Shown here: piece by piece, positions 19,401 to 28,400 of the stretch | How the letters are laid out: each line of letters opens with the position of its first letter | Position numbering within the stretch: position 1 is the stretch's first letter | Assembly (NCBI RefSeq): GCF_007859855.1 | Contig: NZ_SJPK01000023.1 | Location: forward strand, 1-45,823 | Reading direction: 5' to 3' | DNA length: 45,823 bases | Origin: Allorhodopirellula solitaria | GTDB lineage: Bacteria; Planctomycetota; Planctomycetia; Pirellulales; Pirellulaceae | The notes under the pieces: model-generated | Seen by the model: the letters and a program-made list of their open reading frames with translations, nothing else | What the model was told of the DNA's origin: nothing | The model's database searches: none | Program-made: the position numbers and the translations under genes

Positions 19401-20416
19401 AAAACATGGCCGACATCGCGGCCGCCGAGGCGGCGGGACGCGAGGGAGCACGGATGATGGCGATGCTGTCTGATTCTCTGCCGCCTGGGCGGTTGACGAA
19501 GCTGCTCGCTCGGTTGATGAGCGTTGCTGGAGAGGCCACTGCGAGATGGATCGAATCGCTCGGGGATTCGCCTCGGAGCTTTGCTGATCAACTCGATGAT
19601 GGGACTCCCGTGCAGGTCTCCCTCCGCGCGAGCCGTTCCAGCGACAAGCAAAAGGCCCAAAGCCTGACGATCGATTTTACGGGAACCGGTCCGGTGCATC
19701 CGCATGGATTCAACGCGACTCGTTCTATCGTGACCGCCGCAGTGCTGTATGTACTGCGGTGTGTGACCCCCAACGAACTGCCACTCTGCGACGGGGTGCT
19801 CGACCGAATCGAACTGATCATTCCGCCGGGACTGCTCGATCCGCCCGGCGACGACGATCCGCGACGCTGCCCCGCCGTGGTCGCAGGCAATGTCGAGACG
19901 TCCAATCGCGTGGTCGATGTTTTACTCGGGGCCCTTGGCGTGGCGGCGGCGTCGCAAGGTACGATGAACAATCTACTGTTGGGCGACAGCACGTTTGGAT
20001 ACTACGAAACGATCGGCGGCGGGGCGGGAGCGACTCCTCATGCTGATGGTGCCGACGCGGTTCACACCCACATGACCAACACCCGGATCACCGACCCGGA
20101 AGTGCTCGAATCTCGCTTGCCACTGCGGCTGCGACAATTTGGGATCCGCCGCGGCAGCGGTGGCGCAGGGCAGCATCGCGGCGGCGACGGCATCGTTCGT
20201 GAAATCGAGTTCCTCCGGCCACTGACGCTTTCATTGATCACCTCGCGGCGGACGACCCAGCCCTATGGGGTCGGCGGCGGCGAGCCGGGAACGCCCGGCC
20301 ACCAGACGTTGATCCGCGATGGGCGAGAGGCCCCACTCGAAGGCTGTGTTTCCATGGAGGTGGAGCCGGGCGAGCGATTGAGGATGGAAACCCCAGGCGG
20401 CGGCGGCTACTCATAA
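16439..20416 (+). CDS. fused hydantoinase/5-oxoprolinase HyuA-HyuB protein
   Basis: This 1325-residue protein fuses the two subunits of ATP-dependent oxoprolinase/hydantoinase enzymes, as in the eukaryotic 5-oxoprolinase. The N-terminus (DIGGTFTDCLV) and LDMGGTSTDVSRFDG near residue 375 are the two phosphate-binding loops of the HyuA ASKHA fold. The HyuB half starts near 804 (VDMEIVSRRVQGIAEAMGEV) and contains LSNDPFAGGSHLPDV and the C-terminal glycine-rich end PGGGGYS. The family cleaves 5-oxoproline or related cyclic amides at the cost of ATP; the precise substrate is not evident. A poorly conserved linker (about 690-800) joins the halves. It starts 11 bases after trkA, so glutamate/potassium homeostasis is a tempting but unproved link. 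Confidence 0.92.
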   Translation: MIEVWADIGGTFTDCLVTRAVDGASDQSSLKVLSSGLVTVDIASLTGSRELLVRMPSPLALDGFWVGAHLIAADGRQLGGVMECRRSAPPAGPSDQVAGDDLVDVALRLNREHRLTAVDVGAARLTLDAEMEAPVLATRLLLNLPLIEPLPSLQVRLGTTRGTNAILTRSGADVALLITEGFGDLLAIGTQDRPELFELDIVKPTPLPRQVIEVTGRLSAGGQELTPLDEDRLREQLQSIYDSADRPEVLAICLMHSYVNDVHERIAERIARETGFRRVVRSTRVAALPRIVPRAETTTLDAYLQPVLEDYVRRVEQQFGGRERCYLRWMTSGGNLVASDGFHGRESVLSGPAGGVVALAEIAKKLDLPGAVGLDMGGTSTDVSRFDGEIGRRQESQIGGIRVLSPMMDIHTVAAGGGSICGCQDGRLFVGPDSAGANPGPACYGRGGPLTITDVNVVLGRLPVKRFPFPLDVAAAQQALQAVHRSLPESIATSPEELAEGFLRIAVTQMAEAVRSVTTAAGNDVRGMTLVGFGGAAGGHLCRIADSLGMSHIVDHPQSGILSAVGIGQAAIGRIVTAAQQGTVASGLTANEQAGDRDVSRSSSPLCQTDLRAAAATLRQECFAVLHAEESLANLTADDDQVNAKVWADLRYTGTQSTLELSIEPIETLADRMDAKHRSIFGYDRVNMPIEIVSLRCETTIQRPARPSSPEPPSASLEGSQTSGETQAVPTPIDKNGQWTVLDREQLRGGDSIAGPAIVASPHSILVIEAGWTATVDHEGVLEMHRSTVAPESTNADSEPRNDAVDMEIVSRRVQGIAEAMGEVIRRTSVSVNVKERRDYSCAVFLGDGSLVANAAHVPVHLGAMGHTVRSMIASFPEMQPGDCFLSNDPFAGGSHLPDVTVVTPVFCEAESRERPAGWPCDYFVASRCHHAEIGGMVPGSMAPAATNLAEEGVLIRNMALTRSGESHHASLRKLLQTAPYPSRNVDENMADIAAAEAAGREGARMMAMLSDSLPPGRLTKLLARLMSVAGEATARWIESLGDSPRSFADQLDDGTPVQVSLRASRSSDKQKAQSLTIDFTGTGPVHPHGFNATRSIVTAAVLYVLRCVTPNELPLCDGVLDRIELIIPPGLLDPPGDDDPRRCPAVVAGNVETSNRVVDVLLGALGVAAASQGTMNNLLLGDSTFGYYETIGGGAGATPHADGADAVHTHMTNTRITDPEVLESRLPLRLRQFGIRRGSGGAGQHRGGDGIVREIEFLRPLTLSLITSRRTTQPYGVGGGEPGTPGHQTLIRDGREAPLEGCVSMEVEPGERLRMETPGGGGYS

Positions 20417-20549
20417 TTTCTATCGATCACGCATTGCAAATCCGTAGCGAGATCGTCACAATGTGCGGCCCTTCGGCGAGTCGACTGGAGACACGTGTCT
20501 CAATGAGCCGACCGATAAAGACCATTCGCCTTCCATTTCCAGGAAAACC

Positions 20550-20828
20550 ATGCCTCCACGCCCGATGAGCACGCGTAGCCGTGCCCGCAAACGTTCACGC
20601 GTCCGCAGCCGTACCCGCAAGAAAGACCCAATTTTCGTCGATGGCCATCGCCCTCGACCGATGTACGTCGATTACAAAGACATCGATTTGCTGTCGAAAA
20701 TGGTGAACCGGCAAGGTCGCATCATGGGTCGCCGTAAGAGCGGTTGTACCGCCGTCAGCCAGCACGCGGTTACCGCAGCTGTCAAACGAGCTCGTTTCAT
20801 GGCCCTGCTGCCCTACGTCGGCGAGTAG
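20550..20828 (+). CDS. rpsR: 30S ribosomal protein S18
   Basis: The 92-residue product has the S18 core: YKDIDLLSKMVNRQGRI followed by RRKSGCTAVSQHAV and KRARFMALLPYV. The N-terminal 30 residues are unusually arginine-rich. ATG at 20550 is backed by AGGA at 20541-20544; a later ATG at 20565 is possible. In most bacteria rpsR lies between rpsF, ssb and rplI, but none of those is adjacent here, so this is an orphan copy by position. Whether another S18 exists elsewhere cannot be judged from the window. Confidence 0.95.
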   Translation: MPPRPMSTRSRARKRSRVRSRTRKKDPIFVDGHRPRPMYVDYKDIDLLSKMVNRQGRIMGRRKSGCTAVSQHAVTAAVKRARFMALLPYVGE

Positions 20829-20901
20829 TCCGGTCCATTTAAACCGAACGCCGTAGCGGGCGGTCGATTTAATCGACGTTGTCGCCGCAGTGTTGAGCCG
20901 A

Positions 20902-20936
20902 GGGCCGTAAGGCCCCGGGTAGCGTCGCCCACCCGG
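20902..20936. terminator. two adjacent hairpins after rpsR
   Basis: GGGCC/GGCCC (20902-20914) is followed by CCGGGT (20915-20920) pairing with ACCCGG (20931-20936). There is no T-run, so this could be a repeat element rather than a factor-independent terminator. It lies about 75 bases after the rpsR stop. Confidence 0.35.
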
Positions 20937-21011
20937 CCGCTTCCGCATCTCGGCTCACTAATCGACAGCCCGGCGAGGCACTGGCTAACCATCTACTCTC
21001 TGAGGCCGCTT

Positions 21012-21464
21012 GTGAACGATCCTGAAGCGGCTGGCGACCCAGTCGCCCGATTCCAAACGAGTCGCCGCGTGGAGTTTCGCGATACCGACGCAGCGGGGAT
21101 CGTCCATTTTTCGGCATTCTTTCCGATGATGGAATCCGTGGAGCACGAGTTTCTTCGGTCGATCGGCGTCTCCGTACTGCCGCATCACGAGACGCCTGAC
21201 ACCCTCACATGGCCGCGCGTGGCTGCGGCGTGTGAGTATCTTGGGCCCGCTCGGTTTGAAGACGTCCTCGATATCTCGCTGTTTGTCGAACGAGTTGGTA
21301 CCAGTAGTATCCATTATCGCCACAATATCGCCTGTGGCTCCCGGCTCGTCGCGGTCGGTCGAATCTCAGTCGTCTGCTGCCGACTCGCTCCAGGCGGCAA
21401 TCTCATCAAAAACCCCGTGCCTGAACCAATGCGTCTGGCGCTGACCACATCGAGTTCTTCCTGA
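21012..21464 (+). CDS. hotdog-fold acyl-CoA thioesterase (YbgC/4HBT type)
   Basis: A 150-residue single-domain hotdog protein. FRDTDAAGIVHFSAFFPMME (17-36) carries the aspartate used for thioester hydrolysis in 4-hydroxybenzoyl-CoA thioesterase-like enzymes, and a typical VERVGTSSIHYRHNI strand follows near 90. The substrate is unknown; YbgC-like enzymes act on short or aromatic acyl-CoAs. The track start is GTG at 21012, and no ATG lies before the conserved motif. It is followed by an unrelated small gene after about 33 bases, possibly in one transcript. Confidence 0.88.
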   Translation: MNDPEAAGDPVARFQTSRRVEFRDTDAAGIVHFSAFFPMMESVEHEFLRSIGVSVLPHHETPDTLTWPRVAAACEYLGPARFEDVLDISLFVERVGTSSIHYRHNIACGSRLVAVGRISVVCCRLAPGGNLIKNPVPEPMRLALTTSSSS

Positions 21465-21497
21465 CACACCTCGATTTCTAGTGGAGTGACCTCACCC

Positions 21498-21953
21498 ATG
21501 CCTGCCACTTTTGAGGGCTTCGGCCTCAAACTGCTCTATCCCGATAACTGGAAGCTCGTCCCCCGTGGAGACGACGAAGGTGATCAAGGAGCGACGTTTG
21601 ATCTGCCTAGCGGTGGGTTTGTTTCGATCGAGACCCTGCCGATCACACGCGGCGATGACGAATTGGTTGATGAAATCACCAATATGCTTCGTGAGCAGTA
21701 CACCGATGTGGAAAGTGACGAGGTGCACCTCACCGGCGCCGCCGACGACGAACGCTGCGTCGACCTTAGCTTCTATCATCTCGATCTCGTCGTCTTCTCG
21801 CGCATCGTCCTACTCGACGCGCCCGCATCGACCCGCGACCAAATGCCGATCGCGGGCAGGATCTTGGTCCAATTCCAAGCCGAAAGCCGGGACTTTGACG
21901 CCAACGAAATGGTTTTCACAGCGTTGCTCAAGCAAATCCGCGACTGCGAATAA
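21498..21953 (+). CDS. small conserved-looking protein of unknown function
   Basis: The 151-residue protein reads as a compact alpha/beta domain starting FEGFGLKLLYPDNWKLVPRG, a pattern seen in PsbP/DUF1795-like folds where a protein begins with a Y-P-x-x-W element. No signal peptide or catalytic motif is visible. ATG at 21498 is preferred to the GTG at 21486; GGAG at 21483-21486 is the only possible ribosome binding site. It is convergent with the giant gene, with the repeat array between the stops. Confidence 0.7.
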   Translation: MPATFEGFGLKLLYPDNWKLVPRGDDEGDQGATFDLPSGGFVSIETLPITRGDDELVDEITNMLREQYTDVESDEVHLTGAADDERCVDLSFYHLDLVVFSRIVLLDAPASTRDQMPIAGRILVQFQAESRDFDANEMVFTALLKQIRDCE

Positions 21954-21970
21954 CCGGGAACGCCTTCGTT

Positions 21971-22485
21971 AGCTCAGACGGGCGGAGCCGTCTGGCTACA
22001 TAGTCGACCGACGGCTCCGACCGTCGCGAGAATCCAGCACTCTCTCTCCCCAGCTCAGACGGGCGGAGCCGTCTGGCTACTTTGTCAACCGACGGCTCCG
22101 ACCGTCGCGAGCACCCACCACTCTCTTCCCCCAGCTCAGACGGGCGGAGCCGTCTGGCTACATTGTCGACCGACGGCTCCGACCGTCGCGAGCACCCACC
22201 ACTCTCTTCCCAGCTCAGACGGGCGGAGCCGTCTGGCTACATTGTCGACCGACGGCTCCGACCGTCGCGAGCATCCAGCACTCTCTTTCCCCCAGCTCAG
22301 ACGGGCGGAGCCGTCTGGCTACATTGTCGACCGACGGCTCCGACCGTCGCGAGAATCCAGCACTCTCTTCCCCCCAGCTCAGACGGGCGGAGCCGTCTGG
22401 CTACATAGTCGACCGACGGCTCCGACCGTCGCGAGAATCCAGCACTCTCTTCCCCAGCTCAGACGGGCGGAGCCGTCTGGCTACT
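21971..22485. repeat. seven-copy tandem array of an ~81-bp palindromic unit (family G)
   Basis: Units begin at 21971, 22052, 22133, 22212, 22294, 22376 and 22456 (periods 79-82); the last is cut off after about 29 bases. Each full unit contains CAGACGGGCGGAGCCGTCTG, then CGACCGACGGCTCCGACCG, which can form hairpins by themselves or pair with each other through CGGAGCCGTC and GACGGCTCCG. A short pyrimidine-rich linker (CTCTCTTCCCC) varies in length and accounts for the period changes. The array fills the space between two convergent genes and ends 4 bases from the giant gene's stop. It is not a CRISPR array: there are no unique spacers. Confidence 0.95.
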
Positions 22486-22488
22486 TTC

Positions 22489-25400
22489 TTACACCACTCC
22501 AGCCAATGGGTTGGTGTCTCCGAGCAGGGCGAGCCGGTCGTCAGCATCGTCGTCGTCGGCTTCTAAGGCCGCATCGACGTCTGTGGCGGTCATCGCTGGG
22601 ACGCTCGCGGCAATCGTCTGCTCGGCCGACTCGCTTGTCGGCGACCAGCCCGCTGGAGTCGTCTCTCCTGCAAAAGCTTGATCGATAGCAGAATCGTCTG
22701 CTTGCTGGGCTGCACCCACCGCAGCGGCGGAGAACTCCTGCTGTGGGGCTGCCGCGAGACTCTCGCCGCTGGGGTTCCCAGCTAGGCCTGCGTCTTGGCG
22801 ATTGAGATAGTTGATCACAACGAGTGCGTCCAACGCCGTGATCGAGCTGTCTCGGTTGACGTCCAAGAACGCGTTGGATGCCCCTCCCGCTAAGAGCGGT
22901 TCGCCACTGGCACCATCACGCTGATTGAGTGCGTTGATGATTCTCAACGCATCGAGGGCAGTTGTCTCTCCGTTGGCGGAGGTATCCGTGGGCTGCACGA
23001 TATTGGTCGCGGGCTCGTTGGACAACGAGTCGATCCCGGCGGATGAACGAACTGAGAAAATTCGATCCTCGCTTTGAGGCTCAAAAATGATCGAGTAGAG
23101 GCCTCCCGCAGTCACCTCGGCCGTCGCGGCTCCGTCGATATACTCGCTAATCTGCAGCGTATCCCCGTCAACAATCCACACTGTTTCAGTTACCGAAGCG
23201 ATTCCCACCGGAAACACCGTTACCGTGGCATCGGTGACGGCTTGGAAAATGATCGCCGTGGGGACGCCGTCGCCAGGGATCACGTGAGGCCGGACGACTT
23301 GAGTGGGTACCACAATTCGAGTGTCACCATCGACACGGTCGTCATCGCGAATCACTCCCGATGCGACATCCTCGGCAATCGCTGCACCGGCCGACGCATT
23401 GCTTAGCGTCACAGTGAATCCCTCGTCCTGCTCGGCCGTGCGATCTCCAGAGACTTCAATCGTCAGCACTTGAGAGGTCTGTCCGGCGACGAAATCGATC
23501 GTCCCAACTGGTAATCCACTGACGAAGTCGCCTGCATTGGCGGGATTGGAACCTGATCCTGAAACCGTGTAGTCAACGGACGCCGCCGTCGAGGTCTCGC
23601 CACTACGCGTGACGGTGAACGTGAGCGGCGTCGAGCCCGTGTCACCTTCGGCTCGATCGGCGTTCGCTGGCGAGATCGACAGCATGGATACTCCGGGCGC
23701 ATTGAGCGCCGATTCGTAAGCTCCGATGTCGATACCGTTTCCTTGCGGGCGGGCGACTCCTCTTTGATCAACAGTCAATCCTGCAGCCACGCCAGCACCG
23801 AGAGCGGGGCTGCCGGCCTGCAAGGCGATCGTCTGCGTCGGACCACCGTTGTCGGCGAGCGATTCCAACCGAGCATCCACATCCAGCAAGTCGGACGTCG
23901 ATGCACTGATCAAATTGGTATCGGTTGTGTCACTGACCAAGTTGTTTCCGTTACTGGTTAATTCGCCAGCAATATCGGGCCCCGTCGAAGCAGTATTGGA
24001 TGCTATCAACGCATTGATTGCCGAAACGATCCCGCCGTCAGATTGAATGCCGCCGCCCGTGGCCGCGGAGTTCTCAGCAATCGTGACGCTCGTTAGCACC
24101 ACGTTGCCTCCCTCGCTCGCAATCCCGCCTCCTTCGTTAATCGCTGTGTTGCCCGCGATCGTGGAGTTGGTCACAGTGATATCACCGTCGGTACCGGAAC
24201 TGTAGACACCACCACCATCATCGGCCGCATTATCCGCCACGGTGGATGAATCAACAGTGAGCGTGCCCGCGCCACTGTTCCAAAGCCCACCACCTTCGAC
24301 AGCCGAGTTGCCCGTCACGGTACTATTCGTGATCGTCACGACTCCCTCACCGCCAATATGCAGCCCACCGCCGTTGCCGGGGTTGCCGGTTGCGCCTTCG
24401 GTGTTGACGGTGTTGTCTCGAAGGATCACATCATCGAGTGTCACATCGCCGCCGGCGGTCTCGATCCCACCGCCGGCACGATTGGCGCGGTTGCCCGAGA
24501 GAATCGTGCCGTTGTCGATCGTCAGCGTCCCGCCATTATTGAGCACACCACCGCCGCTGCCGCTCGTACCATCGGCAACGTTGTCGCTAATCGTGCCGCC
24601 AGAAATAATGGTCACGCCGCCATTGTTGAAAACGCCGCCACCGCCATTGTCGGCAGCATCGCCGCTGGCCGTGTTCCCGGAGATGGTCGCACCGGTGACG
24701 CTTAGCGTGCCGACACCCGAGTTCCATAACCCTCCGCCTTCGACAGCAGAGTTGCCAGTCACTTCACCGCCGTTGATCGCGACGACTCCCTCACCTCCGA
24801 TATGCAGCCCACCGCCGTTGCCCGGGTTGCCGGTTGCGCCTTCGGTGTTGACTGTGTTGTCGCGAAGGATCACATCATCGAGTGTCACATCGCCGCCGGC
24901 GGTCTCGATCCCGCCACCGGCACGATTGGCGCGGTTGCCTGAAAGAATCGTGCCGTTGCCAAACTCCAGCGTTCCGCCATCGTTGAGCACGCCGCCGCCA
25001 CTGCCGCTTGTGCCGTCGGCAACATTATCGCTGATCACGCCGCCGAAGGTCGTGACCAAGCCACCGTCATTGAAAATCCCGCCGCCACCGTTGTCTGCTT
25101 CATCACCGCTGGCGACATTGTCCGAGATGATACCGCCATCAATATTGATTGTTCCTGTGGCTGAATTCCACAGACCGCCGCCCTCGCTCGCAGCGGTGTT
25201 GTCGGTGTAGGTGGTCTGCGAAGAGTCCACCGTGGCAGCACCCGTGATGTGCACGCCGCCACCGTTGATTCCGGCGAAGTTGTTGGAAAGGCTTCCGAAA
25301 CCTTCGAGCGACACCTGGCCGTCGACAACTTCGATTCCGCCACCGGCACGATTGGCCGTGTTGCCAGAACCCTCCAACTCACCACCGATGGTGGTCGCGT

Positions 25401-28400
25401 TCAGCGAGACTTCACCGTCCAAACTGAAAATCCCACCACCGCTGCCCAACGTACCGCTGGCGGCATTCGAGGCGATCGTCGAGCCACTCACGTTGAGTGT
25501 GCCGCCCTCATTGTAGATCCCGCCGCCACCCTCGGTCGCCAGATCACCCGTCGCAGTGTTGCCGGTGATCGTGGCATCGGTGATTGTGGTCATGCCCGAC
25601 GCTTCGCCAATCTTGCCAGCGGCAATCGGGGCCGTACGACGAAACGACGTGCCGTCGCCTTGGTCGACGCCCGCCGTTGGACTGCCCGGTGTGGCGCCCG
25701 TGGCCGCATCAATCGCATCGGATACCTCCGTCGGAACTACGAGTCCATGCAGCACGATCTCGCGCGTGTCCAGTGGTGTCAGGTTGTTGTACTGGCGACG
25801 TGCGTCGGCGTCACTGAGGTCAAACGTGTAAGTCGTGTCCCGATTGAACGTCGTACCGACGGGGAACTCAGCCCCGGCGTCAATGTTTCCCGCAGCGAGT
25901 TGCTCGAAGAAGAACGTCAGCGGAGGTGTGCCGTCGGGCGCCGAGTCCAGCTGATTCGCACTCAGGTTCAACACGACCGGCCCGTAGTCAGGACGCCCCT
26001 CGAAGAAATCCAAGAAGTCAGCAGACTGCCCCAACTCACCCGACTCGTCAATGTTGTTGGCGCCGTCGTCTGCTGTGGTCGGCGTCGTCGAATCGCTCGG
26101 TGGGAAGCCATTGGCCGTTCCACCTTCACCGTCGAAGAATGGGCCATCGCCTTGATCGGCCGCCGGGCGGTCGGCATTGCCCGCGAACTGGCCATGAATG
26201 TGAGCGACATGAATGCCGCCCTCGACGTCCGTCAAATCAGGGAGTCCGGTCGCGTTGATTTGAACCCGAATGGTCGCCGTACCGCTCTCAGGCCCCGTTA
26301 CGTCCGAGGTATCAAGCGTAATCGTCGCTGTTCCGGTCGCGGTCGAACCGTAGGCACCGTTGAGAGTATCCAGGTCCACGGTAAATGATTCGGTCGTAGC
26401 TGTCTCTTGCTGGTAGACACCACCGCCTCGAACGGCCGTGTTGTCGGCGATCAGCGTGCCGTCCACGTTCAGAACCCCCGCACCGGAGTTCCATAGACCG
26501 CCGCCTTCGACAGCAGAGTTGCCAGTCACTTCACCGCCGCTAATCATGACGACTCCCTCACCTCCAATGTGCAGCCCACCGCCGTTGCCGGGGTTGCCGG
26601 TTGCGCCTTCGGTGTTAACTGTGTTGTCTCGAAGGATCACGTCGTCGAGTGTCACATCGCCGCCGGCGGTCTCGATCCCACCGCCGGCACGATTGGCGCG
26701 GTTGCCCGAGAGAATCGTGCCGTTGTCGATCGTCAGCGTCCCGCCATTATTGAGCACACCACCGCCGCTGCCGCTCGTACCATCGGCAACGTTGTCGCTA
26801 ATCGTGCCGCCAGAAATAATGGTCACGCCGCCATTGTTGAAAACGCCGCCACCGCCATTGTCGGCAGCATCGCCGCTGGCCGTGTTCCCGGAGATGGTCG
26901 CACCGGTGACGCTTAGCGTGCCGACACCCGAGTTCCATAACCCTCCGCCTTCGACAGCAGAGTTGCCAGTCACTTCACCGCCGTTGATCGCGACGACTCC
27001 CTCACCTCCGATATGCAGCCCACCGCCGTTGCCCGGGTTGCCGGTTGCGCCTTCGGTGTTGACTGTGTTATCGCGAAGGATCACATCATCGAGTGTCACA
27101 TCGCCGCCGGCGGTCTCGATCCCGCCACCGGCACGATTGGCGCGGTTGCCTGAAAGAATCGTGCCGTTGCCAAACTCCAGCGTTCCGCCATCGTTGAGCA
27201 CGCCGCCGCCACTGCCGCTTGTGCCGTCGGCAACATTGTCGCTGATCACGCCGCCGAAGGTCGTGACCAAGCCACCGTCATTGAAAATCCCGCCGCCACC
27301 GTTGTCTGCTTCATCACCGCTGGCGACATTGTCCGAGATGATACCGCCATCAATATTGATTGTTCCTGTGGCTGAATTCCACAGACCGCCGCCCTCGCTC
27401 GCAGCGGTGTTGTCGGTGTAGGTGGTCTGCGAAGAGTCCACCGTGGCAGCACCCGTGATGTGCACGCCGCCACCGTTGATTCCGGCGAAGTTGTTGGAAA
27501 GGCTTCCGAAACCTTCGAGCGACACCTGGCCGTCGACAACTTCGATTCCGCCACCGGCACGATTGGCCGTGTTGCCAGAACCCTCCAACTCACCACCGAT
27601 GGTGGTCGCGTTCAGCGAGACTTCACCGTCCAAACTGAAAATCCCACCACCGCTGCCCAACGTACCGCTGGCGGCATTCGAGGCGATCGTCGAGCCACTC
27701 ACGTTGAGTGTGCCGCCCTCATTGTAGATCCCGCCGCCACCCTCGGTCGCCAGATCACCCGTCGCAGTGTTGCCGGTGATCGTGGCATCGGTGATTGTGG
27801 TCATGCCCGACGCTTCGCCAATCTTGCCAGCGGCAATCGGGGCCGTACGACGAAACGACGTGCCGTCGCCTTGGTCGACGCCCGCCGTTGGACTGCCCGG
27901 TGTGGCGCCCGTGGCCGCATCAATCGCATCGGATACCTCCGTCGGAACTACGAGTCCATGCAGCACGATCTCGCGCGTGTCCAGTGGTGTCAGGTTGTTG
28001 TACTGGCGACGTGCGTCGGCGTCACTGAGGTCAAACGTGTAAGTCGTGTCCCGATTGAACGTCGTACCGACGGGGAACTCAGCCCCGGCGTCAATGTTTC
28101 CCGCAGCGAGTTGCTCGAAGAAGAACGTCAGCGGAGGTGTGCCGTCGGGCGCCGAGTCCAGCTGATTCGCACTCAGGTTCAACACGACTGGCCCGTAGTC
28201 AGGACGCCCCTCGAAGAAATCCAAGAAGTCAGCAGACTGCCCCAACTCACCCGACTCGTCAATGTTGTTGGCGCCGTCGTCTGCTGTGGTCGGCGTCGTC
28301 GAATCGCTCGGCGGGAAGCCATTGGCCGCTCCACCTTCACCGTCGAAGAATGGGCCATCGCCTTGATCGGCCGCCGGGCGGTCGGCATTGCCCGCGAACT

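Noticed and set aside
21971..22485. CRISPR array
   Set aside because: The whole unit, including the linker, is repeated; there are no unique spacers and no cas genes.
22082..22688. Repeated STDGSDRREHP-type frames across the array
   Set aside because: The repeat period is close to 81, a multiple of three, so any frame stays open; no start signals or features, and it runs antisense into the giant gene.
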